Assembly: GCA_902773265.1 (NCBI GenBank)
Contig: CACYDZ010000276.1
Span: 1 to 11,877, forward strand
DNA: 11,877 bases
Reading direction: 5' to 3'
Source: an uncultured Ruminococcus sp.
GTDB taxonomy: Bacteria; Bacillota; Clostridia; Oscillospirales; Acutalibacteraceae
Shown here: in pieces, positions 7,653 through 11,877 of the stretch
Position numbering within the stretch: the first letter of the stretch is position 1
How the letters are laid out: the number at the start of each line of letters is the position of its first letter
Notes under the pieces: generated by a model
The model's database searches: none
The model's input: the letters and a program-made list of their open reading frames with translations, nothing else
Told to the model about the DNA's origin: nothing
Made by a program: the position numbers and the translations under genes

Positions 7653-7736
7653 TCATCGTTCTCGTAACTTACTAACTCCACAGGCGTAAATTCGGGCTGA
7701 AACCTCTCTATACCGTATTGTAATTATGACAAAAAG
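7653..7736 (-). pseudogene. Possible tnpB C-terminal tail remnant
   Basis: Between stops on the minus strand a short frame reads ...REVSARIYACGVSKLRER. The ending ...YACG resembles the extreme C-terminus of IS200/IS605-family TnpB proteins, which often end in a Gly/Ala-rich stretch followed by ACG. Nothing further upstream in the frame supports it, and the catalytic and zinc-ribbon parts are missing. It is listed because a clear tnpB N-terminal remnant lies on the same strand at 9598-9753, with the YdcF-domain gene between them. The resemblance is weak and may be chance. Confidence 0.2.
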
Positions 7737-7745
7737 CTACACTTT

Positions 7746-7790
7746 GGCAACCTTAACCCACAGGCTTTAGACGGTGGGTTTAAGGTTGCC
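7746..7790. repeat. Hairpin 2, long stem with complementary loop
   Basis: GGCAACCTTAACCCAC (7746-7761) pairs with GTGGGTTTAAGGTTGCC (7774-7790), giving 16 bp with one bulged T. The 12-nt loop AGGCTTTAGACG contains the complement of the hairpin 1 loop. There is no T-run on either side, so a plain terminator role is unlikely. The flanking 7791-7884 (including GGATTTCTCACTGCGTTCGG) holds no gene and looks repeat-derived. The whole gap 7343-7884 is non-coding. Confidence 0.65.
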
Positions 7791-7884
7791 ATGTTTTCAA
7801 AATAGGATTTCTCACTGCGTTCGGCATGACAAACTTCAGTTAATGACATTGGTACTCGTGTATGCTCAGTCAGCAGGGAGTTCT

Positions 7885-9468
7885 TTACTCGTTTCCTAAC
7901 AACAGAATGATTGGTGTGTAAGTCAGTATCAGCAGAATAACAAATAAGATATGACGGAGTTTTCTGTCATAAAGCAATCCTATAAATTCTCTGATAAAAG
8001 CATTTGGATAAAAATATAACCTTGTTTTTGCTGAAAGTCCGTGTACTTTCATACCAAGTTTTTTGGCAAGAACATAGCCACGAAAAACATGGTAGTTTGT
8101 TGTGGAAAAAGCAATGTTGACTTTCTTTAAATCGCCTGCGTGCTGTTCGATAACCTTTTTAGAAAATGCCATGTTCTGAAAAGTATTGACAGATTTATCT
8201 TCTGTTAAAATCTGTCTTTCAGGTATGCCCTGTTCCATAAGATAATTTTTCATACTTTGAGCTTCGCTCATGATTTCATTGTTTCCCTGTCCGCCTGACG
8301 GTATAAATACAGCGTGTTTTCCTGTCGCTTCATACTGTTCCCTTTCAAAAGCAATGGCACGGTCAATTCTTCCCCGCAAAATAGGGGTCGGTGTACCGTC
8401 TTTCCGGATGGCACAACCCAAAATAATAATATAATCCTTATTATACGGTACTTTATATTTCGTAGACAGCACCGCACAAATGATAATCGAAAATAACATA
8501 CATTCCATATAACATAATGTATATTCTAATACACAACTGATAATTGTACGCACAGGTGTCATTACGGTTATGCCCGAAAAATCAAGATTATAAAAAGCAA
8601 AACTTAAAATCAGATGGGTCAGCATCGTTATGCCCAGAATAAGACCCAGCAGATTCACTACACGAAACCCTTCGTGACGGATAAGACTGATATTACTGAT
8701 ACTTACCGCTATGGCTAAAATCAATAATAACGGTGAAGTCATCAGGATAAAATAAAAACCATTGCCCAGTGTAAGTGTAAGTATATTTTTGAATGAAGTG
8801 AGATTGCCCAGAATACTAAGGAGTAAAGTAATTATGTTGCCAATCATGTAAAGAATAAATCCTACCAGTATGACCATTGTATAAGAAAACCTGCCTGCTT
8901 TTCTCCGTTCCCGGAATGTTATTCCCATAACAACCACAAATAACATCAGAATCAGAAGATTGACAGGAAATAAAATAAATTCTCCCGAAAATTTATCAAA
9001 AACAGTATCATAGATAATTCCTAACGCATTGACATGAAGATTTGTCATATTTAAATAACTCCACTGAACGCCCTTTTGTTCCTCTGCACTCATATATTTC
9101 TTTTGTGAATAAAGTGTTTTAGTACCAAGAAATATATCTTCAAGATTTCCGTCATAAACAGCTTGAAAACTTACTGTTCCTTCTCCTACAGACTGAAATT
9201 CAAAAACAATATACATACCTTCCTCATGTCTTTCGGGAGTGACAGATTTGATTTTGAGAATATGTTCCGTGTTTGTATCGTCCGTCTGAAAGACAGTAAT
9301 TTTTGTATTGAGTTTATTAAGGTCAAGGGTATCAAGATTAGTTTCCAGTGTCAGTTTGTAGGTTTGTCCGACAATGATAATGTATATCCCTGAAAACAAC
9401 AATATCAGTACAACTGATACTGCCAGAAATATATATCGCTTTTTAATCATTTTCTTTTGTTTTGTCAT
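7885..9468 (-). CDS. Polytopic membrane protein with C-terminal YdcF/SanA-like (DUF218) domain
   Basis: This 527-residue protein has an N-terminal helix (12-33), then an extracytoplasmic region (about 35-160) rich in beta-type sequence. Six or so membrane helices follow (about 165-183, 196-220, 234-258, 269-291, 306-335). A DUF218 domain runs from about 345 to 500, and a last helix spans 505-524. The domain shows the YdcF/SanA/ElyC signatures YIIILGCAIRKDG (346-358), PSGGQGNNE (390-398), EDKSVNTFQN (423-432) and TTNYH (456-460). Relatives are linked to envelope integrity and peptidoglycan precursor metabolism, but the reaction is unknown. The frame extends to a TTG at 9507. The ATG at 9468 is chosen because AGGA (9475-9478) lies 6 nt upstream of it. 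It has its own promoter and looks monocistronic. Confidence 0.8.
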   Translation of the reverse strand: MTKQKKMIKKRYIFLAVSVVLILLFSGIYIIIVGQTYKLTLETNLDTLDLNKLNTKITVFQTDDTNTEHILKIKSVTPERHEEGMYIVFEFQSVGEGTVSFQAVYDGNLEDIFLGTKTLYSQKKYMSAEEQKGVQWSYLNMTNLHVNALGIIYDTVFDKFSGEFILFPVNLLILMLFVVVMGITFRERRKAGRFSYTMVILVGFILYMIGNIITLLLSILGNLTSFKNILTLTLGNGFYFILMTSPLLLILAIAVSISNISLIRHEGFRVVNLLGLILGITMLTHLILSFAFYNLDFSGITVMTPVRTIISCVLEYTLCYMECMLFSIIICAVLSTKYKVPYNKDYIIILGCAIRKDGTPTPILRGRIDRAIAFEREQYEATGKHAVFIPSGGQGNNEIMSEAQSMKNYLMEQGIPERQILTEDKSVNTFQNMAFSKKVIEQHAGDLKKVNIAFSTTNYHVFRGYVLAKKLGMKVHGLSAKTRLYFYPNAFIREFIGLLYDRKLRHILFVILLILTYTPIILLLGNE

Positions 9469-9528
9469 ATCTGTTCCTACTTTGCTTTCTCTTTTTTGAT
9501 AGTACAAATTTCTTGATTTATGTCTGCT

Positions 9529-9557
9529 ATTTTATCATAATAAGATGTTTTTTTCAA
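9529..9557 (-). promoter_or_regulatory. Promoter of the YdcF-domain gene
   Basis: On the minus strand TTGAAA (9552-9557) and TAAAAT (9529-9534) are 17 nt apart, with TG one base before the -10 (extended -10). The predicted start near 9522 gives a 50-nt leader to the ATG at 9468. The -35 box lies about 40 bp from the tnpB remnant and touches the copy of the 15-17 bp motif at 9558-9574. Confidence 0.72.
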
Positions 9558-9597
9558 TAGACTTGTTTGGTAACTCAAAAGTGACATATTTTTCTGC

Positions 9598-9753
9598 CTA
9601 CGCTTTGCTTAGAGGCAGGGGCTTCTTGCTATACAATCTGATACGCTTTTCAAGATAGTAGTTATATATCATTCTTTTACAGCCGAATGTCTTTGCGAGT
9701 ATCGTTTTCTGCTCTGAATTTGGATATATTCTAAATTTATAGGCTTTATTCAA
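9598..9753 (-). pseudogene. N-terminal remnant of IS200/IS605-type tnpB
   Basis: A minus-strand frame of 51 codons, starting at TTG 9753, reads MNKAYKFRIYPNSEQ... then KTFGCKRMIYNYYLEKR. This is the standard N-terminus of TnpB, the RNA-guided nuclease of IS200/IS605 and IS1341-type elements (HTH region). It stops with TAG after about an eighth of the usual 370-420 residues. The RuvC-like DED residues and the zinc ribbon are gone, so it is inactive. No similar protein sequence continues in any frame down to the promoter at 9557. It is too short for ordinary gene calling but unmistakable by sequence. Confidence 0.85.
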
Positions 9754-9826
9754 TTCCCGTTACCATCCGGTCTGTTATATTTTCTACTCTATCGTACCAT
9801 CAAATGATTACCTTGTCAATCATTTT

Positions 9827-9888
9827 TCAGCCCTTATGGGCTGACGGCAATTCATCCCCAACCCATAGAGGTCGGGGATGAATTGCCG
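9827..9888. mobile_element. IS200/IS605-like element end: two adjacent hairpins
   Basis: Upstream of the tnpB remnant (minus strand) lies a perfect 15-bp stem, CGGCAATTCATCCCC (9845-9859) with GGGGATGAATTGCCG (9874-9888), plus an inner 3-bp extension. Directly next to it is TCAGCCC-TTAT-GGGCTGA (9827-9844, 7 bp). IS200/IS605 transposases recognise subterminal hairpins rather than inverted terminal repeats, so this is a probable left end. The stems are plain in the sequence; their role is inferred from position before tnpB. A further 7-bp hairpin, AAAATCC-ACA-GGATTTT, is at 9909-9925. Confidence 0.6.
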
Positions 9889-9967
9889 AGATAGGATAAA
9901 AAATACCAAAAATCCACAGGATTTTGTCGATGAAAATAAGAAAGTTACCGTAGTTTTTATACTTTAA

Positions 9968-10028
9968 GTTTTCGAACAAGTCCTGTATAATCGATTTCTA
10001 TTCATTTTTTAAGGTTTTCGAACAAGTC
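9968..10028. repeat. Direct repeat GTTTTCGAACAAGTC x2, with a diverged inverted copy at 9558-9574
   Basis: The 15-mer GTTTTCGAACAAGTC occurs exactly at 9968-9982 and 10014-10028 (period 46). Both copies are preceded by TTAAG. In opposite orientation, TAGACTTGTTTGGTAAC at 9558-9574 matches the reverse complement of 10014-10030 at 14 of 17 bases. The outer pair would bracket a 473-bp segment like terminal inverted repeats, enclosing the IS200/IS605 debris. No transposase of another family is present. The rest of 9889-10086 holds no gene. Confidence 0.55.
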
Positions 10029-10086
10029 TAATTATTATTTTTAACCTGTCGCAAAGCATATACATTTCATGATTTTTTATATACGG

Positions 10087-10473
10087 TTATCGCTGATTCT
10101 TCCAGCATTGCCACTGACAATCTCTGCAAATTTCTGAAAGCAACTGTTTTCGGATAATATCAGAAACAGCCAATGCTTTAAGGTCTTGCCAATGTAGATT
10201 TGCTGAAAAATTCAGATGACATTGTTGCAGAAAAGCAGAATCAAATTGTCTGACTTTACTTTCATTCATACACAGAGTATCGTTTCTGTTAGGACAACAT
10301 TCACAAATTCTGTCACAATCTTTAGAAAGACAGATTAATGGATTGTCTTTTTCCAGATATTCTATAATTCCCGTCATGTTGCATATAAATTCATCACTAT
10401 ATCCCTTTCCGACAAAATGACAGATACACAAAACATGATGAGGGCGTAACTTACAGTTTGACAACTTTATCAA
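10087..10473 (-). CDS. DUF1284 cysteine-rich protein
   Basis: A 128-residue soluble protein of the DUF1284 family, function unknown. It opens with the family motif LRPHHVLC (9-16) and GKGYSDEF (22-29). Eleven or more cysteines fall in clusters: C16/C18, then C48, C53, C57, C59, C60 and C68, then C116-x2-C119-x3-C123. This pattern suggests bound iron-sulfur clusters or metal, a role proposed for the family from its cysteines rather than shown. The start is TTG at 10473, inside the end of bioY (23-nt overlap), with GGTGA about 7 nt before it. Another TTG three codons in is possible. Overlap with bioY and the shared BirA-type operator tie its expression to biotin supply. No terminator hairpin is seen right after it. 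Confidence 0.82.
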   Translation of the reverse strand: MIKLSNCKLRPHHVLCICHFVGKGYSDEFICNMTGIIEYLEKDNPLICLSKDCDRICECCPNRNDTLCMNESKVRQFDSAFLQQCHLNFSANLHWQDLKALAVSDIIRKQLLSEICRDCQWQCWKNQR

Positions 10474-11014
10474 GACGGTTCACCAGAACAGTAGCAACGA
10501 CGATTTTCAATACATCAAACAATAAATATGGTACAACACAAATCATGAGGGAATCCAGAAAGGGGGTTTTGCTGACAATACAAAACCATACCGTCCCGAA
10601 TAAATAACATACTGCCAGACCAAACACCATAGAGGATACTAAGACCCATAATTTTTTTCCCAATAGGTCTGTCATTATACCGACAATCAGTGTTGTAAAA
10701 ATAAATCCGAAAAGATATCCGCCTGTAATTCCCACTACCTTATCAATACCACCACTGAACCCCGCCAGAACAGGTACACCAACCAGTGCCAGTAGGATAT
10801 AAATGCAAACACTGATGCTTCCTCTTTTCCAGCCAAGCATTGCTCCTGTAACGAATACCCCTAAAGTCTGTAATGTGAATGGAATAGCTGTTGGTATGGC
10901 AATCTGTGCCGAAACGGTTATGATTGCGGTAAACATAGCAATATAAATCAGGTCTGCCTGTCGCTTCATACCTGCTATACCATGCTTAGATTGAAAATCA
11001 GTCGTATTATTCAT
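10451..11014 (-). CDS. bioY: Biotin transporter BioY (ECF S component)
   Basis: BioY is the membrane-embedded, biotin-binding subunit of an energy-coupling-factor transporter. It works with shared EcfA/EcfA'/EcfT modules, which are not in the window. The 187 residues form about six helices (22-41, 51-66, 66-84, 95-117, 122-148, 156-178). BioY signatures are PFTLQTLGVFVTGAMLG (45-61), GVPVLAGFSGGID (79-91) and GYLFGF (99-104), with DVLK (167-170) late. The frame is open up to 11047, but that would put coding sequence inside the operator. The ATG at 11014 is chosen because GAGGAG (11022-11027) sits 7 nt before it. Expression is likely repressed by biotin-loaded BirA at 11037-11076. No biotin synthesis genes are seen, so import may be the supply. 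Confidence 0.94.
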   Translation of the reverse strand: MNNTTDFQSKHGIAGMKRQADLIYIAMFTAIITVSAQIAIPTAIPFTLQTLGVFVTGAMLGWKRGSISVCIYILLALVGVPVLAGFSGGIDKVVGITGGYLFGFIFTTLIVGIMTDLLGKKLWVLVSSMVFGLAVCYLFGTVWFCIVSKTPFLDSLMICVVPYLLFDVLKIVVATVLVNRLDKVVKL

Positions 11015-11036
11015 AACAAAACTCCTCATATAAAGC

Positions 11037-11076
11037 AATATTGTCAACCTGAAAACAAAATCAGGTTGACAATATT
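11037..11076 (-). promoter_or_regulatory. BirA operator of bioY
   Basis: A perfect 16-bp inverted repeat (11037-11052 with 11061-11076, 8-nt centre) contains TTGTCAACC (11041-11049), a 14-nt spacer and GGTTGACAA (11064-11072). This fits the Firmicute BirA box, TTGTNAACC-N14-16-GGTTNACAA. It covers the predicted bioY start site near 11067 and overlaps the -10 box at 11074-11079, as expected for repression. The operator match is read from sequence; regulation by BirA follows from the family. Confidence 0.85.
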
Positions 11077-11106
11077 ATACCTCAACCGTATAATATTGTC
11101 AACCTG
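11062..11106. repeat. 19-bp palindrome: promoter DNA and possible nrdG terminator
   Basis: Positions 11062-11080 and 11088-11106 are perfect reverse complements around the 7-nt centre CTCAACC. The right arm adds a third BirA half-site (TTGTCAACC, 11096-11104). In nrdG mRNA the palindrome would form a 19-bp hairpin 12 nt after the stop, followed by ATTTTGTTTT. That is a fair intrinsic terminator. Confidence 0.7.
11074..11102 (-). promoter_or_regulatory. bioY promoter, mirrored on the plus strand
   Basis: On the minus strand a perfect TTGACA (11097-11102), 17-nt spacer and perfect TATAAT (11074-11079) point at bioY. Because the DNA is palindromic, the plus strand carries an equally perfect TTGACA (11066-11071), 17 nt and TATAAT (11089-11094). 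The plus-strand promoter would transcribe antisense into the 3' end of nrdG. The minus-strand unit is the biologically sensible one. Confidence 0.88.
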
Positions 11107-11118
11107 TAATATCGACAA

Positions 11119-11631
11119 TTAATTCATTCCGTCAAGCAGAACGGCTTTTTTTTGTTTCAATGATTTGGGTACATCGAGTATTCTTTGGTTTTTTGACCCA
11201 CGAAAATGAAGCATAAGACTTTTCTGTTCTTTAATAAATTTACCGTCTACCAAAATATCAGCATTTTCAAGCAGTTGTTTCCACTGTGGGTGTTGTACAA
11301 AACCTTCCTGCAACTGTTCAAAGGTAAAACCTGTATAAACCATGATATCCAATCCCATATGATGACATTGTTGTGCCAGTTCGCAAAGTGGTTCGCATTG
11401 CATGAATGGTTCGCCACCTGAAAAAGTAACTCCCTGCAACATGGGATTTTGTTTTATCGCTTTTAAAATATTATCGGTATCGCTGAGATAACCGCCTTTG
11501 AAATCGTGCGTCTGAGGATTATGACACCCTGCACAATGATGCGGACAACCCTGTGTAAATACGGTAAGACGAATACCGGGCCCGTCTACAATGGATTCCC
11601 TGACAACTCCTGCCAGTCTGATTTTGCTCAT
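11119..11631 (-). CDS. nrdG: Anaerobic ribonucleotide reductase activating protein (radical SAM)
   Basis: NrdG uses a [4Fe-4S] cluster and S-adenosylmethionine to place the glycyl radical on NrdD, the oxygen-sensitive reductase that makes deoxynucleotides in anaerobes. The 170 residues match the family's normal length. They show DGPGIRLTVFTQGCP (16-30), the radical SAM cluster motif C29-x3-C33-x2-C36, GGEP (72-75) and the C-terminal RGSKNQRILDVP (144-155). The ATG at 11631 follows AGAGGTG at 8-nt spacing. nrdD is not in the window and could lie beyond 11877, but the repeats at 11654-11877 separate nrdG from anything upstream. No clear promoter was found in that stretch. The palindrome at 11062-11106 may end the transcript. 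Confidence 0.96.
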   Translation of the reverse strand: MSKIRLAGVVRESIVDGPGIRLTVFTQGCPHHCAGCHNPQTHDFKGGYLSDTDNILKAIKQNPMLQGVTFSGGEPFMQCEPLCELAQQCHHMGLDIMVYTGFTFEQLQEGFVQHPQWKQLLENADILVDGKFIKEQKSLMLHFRGSKNQRILDVPKSLKQKKAVLLDGMN

Positions 11632-11653
11632 TGTTATAACACCTCTGATTTAA

Positions 11654-11736
11654 TCGGGGAGTTCCTCCCCGAACCCCTGATTTAAGGGCTGCCTTGTCGG
11701 GGAGTTCCTCCCCGAACCCCTGATTTAAGGGCTGCC
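11654..11736. repeat. Perfect 40-bp tandem duplication
   Basis: Positions 11654-11693 and 11697-11736 are identical (40 nt, linker TTG, period 43). Each unit carries an 8-bp hairpin, TCGGGGAG-TTC-CTCCCCGA, and then ACCCCTGATTTAAGGGCTGCC. A further CTCTGATTTAA precedes the first unit. The second unit runs into TTAAGGG-CTGCCG-CCCTTAA, linking it to copy C. It lies in the nrdG 5' region. Confidence 0.85.
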
Positions 11737-11877
11737 GCCCTTAAAAATCCTGCCCACTTTTTTTCAAAAAAGTGGACAAAAAACTTTTATGGCTCACTTC
11801 GTTCGGATTGTTTATCACAAGTTCAGCTGTGACAATTAAAAGTTTCGGTCAAGCCTTTTCAAAGGCTTGTGGGGTCA
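11737..11877 (+). repeat. Dispersed two-palindrome repeat, copy C (runs off the window)
   Basis: The first palindrome is CCACTTTTTT-TC-AAAAAAGTGG. It is followed by ACAAAAAACTTTTATGGC, TCACTTCGTTCGGATTG, a variable middle, AATTAAAAGTTTCGG, and a second palindrome CAAGCCTTT-TC-AAAGGCTTG near the end. It matches copy B in the same orientation and copy A in inverse orientation. The right boundary lies beyond 11877. No gene is seen in this stretch. Confidence 0.7.

Noticed and set aside
7421..7681. 86-residue minus-strand open frame
   Set aside because: It runs across repeat copy B, a terminator and hairpin 1. Its sequence is explained by these repeats, and no ribosome site supports it.
9469..9507. 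Thirteen-codon N-terminal extension of the YdcF-domain protein from TTG 9507
   Set aside because: It has no ribosome site, while the ATG at 9468 has AGGA at 6 nt and gives a typical basic-then-hydrophobic N-terminus.
9968..10028. CRISPR-like array from the two 15-bp direct repeats
   Set aside because: There are only two units, with a 31-bp spacer and no cas genes. The inverted third copy argues for element ends or operator sites.
11015..11047. Longer bioY reading frame beginning at 11047
   Set aside because: It would begin inside the BirA operator, near the predicted transcript start, and lacks a ribosome site. The ATG at 11014 has GAGGAG 7 nt upstream.

Overview
The window looks like chromosomal DNA of a low-GC, Gram-positive, strictly anaerobic bacterium of the Clostridia, most likely an Oscillospiraceae/Ruminococcus-type gut organism. 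The reasons are AT-rich sequence, strong AGGAGG-type ribosome binding sites, near-consensus sigma-A promoters, frequent TTG starts, a class III (oxygen-sensitive) ribonucleotide reductase activase, a BirA-regulated BioY biotin transporter, and split secD and secF genes. The genus is an inference.

Region 1 (1-340) holds a minus-strand initiator tRNA-fMet with its own consensus promoter and a downstream hairpin terminator. A divergent consensus promoter then drives a glycosyltransferase gene (339-1157). Region 2 (1158-4552) starts with a dispersed palindromic repeat (copy A). It is followed by rsgA and thiN, which overlap, and then a large membrane protein resembling the DUF6020 family. Region 3 (4553-7342) holds a possible 40-residue small protein, a consensus promoter with a structured roughly 100-nt leader, the coupled genes secD and secF (protein export), and a strong terminator.

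Region 4 (7343-7884) has no convincing gene. It is packed with repeats: copy B of the dispersed repeat, a minus-strand terminator, and two hairpins whose loops are complementary. Region 5 (7885-9557) is a minus-strand polytopic membrane protein ending in a YdcF/SanA-like (DUF218) domain, with its own promoter. Region 6 (9558-10086) is a graveyard of insertion-sequence pieces: a 51-residue N-terminal remnant of an IS200/IS605-type tnpB, a long imperfect hairpin typical of such element ends, and three copies of a 15-17 bp motif.

Region 7 (10087-11631) is minus-strand. nrdG is followed by a striking palindromic promoter/operator, then bioY overlapped by a DUF1284 cysteine-rich gene. The operator fits the BirA consensus, so bioY and the DUF1284 gene should rise when biotin is short. 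Region 8 (11632-11877) holds a 40-bp tandem duplication and copy C of the dispersed repeat, running off the window.

Nothing here is clearly a new defence or biosynthetic system. The most interesting signals are regulatory or structural: the nearly symmetric bidirectional promoter at bioY, the secD leader, the kissing-loop hairpin pair, the dispersed two-palindrome repeat, and the IS200/IS605 pieces bracketing the YdcF-domain gene.
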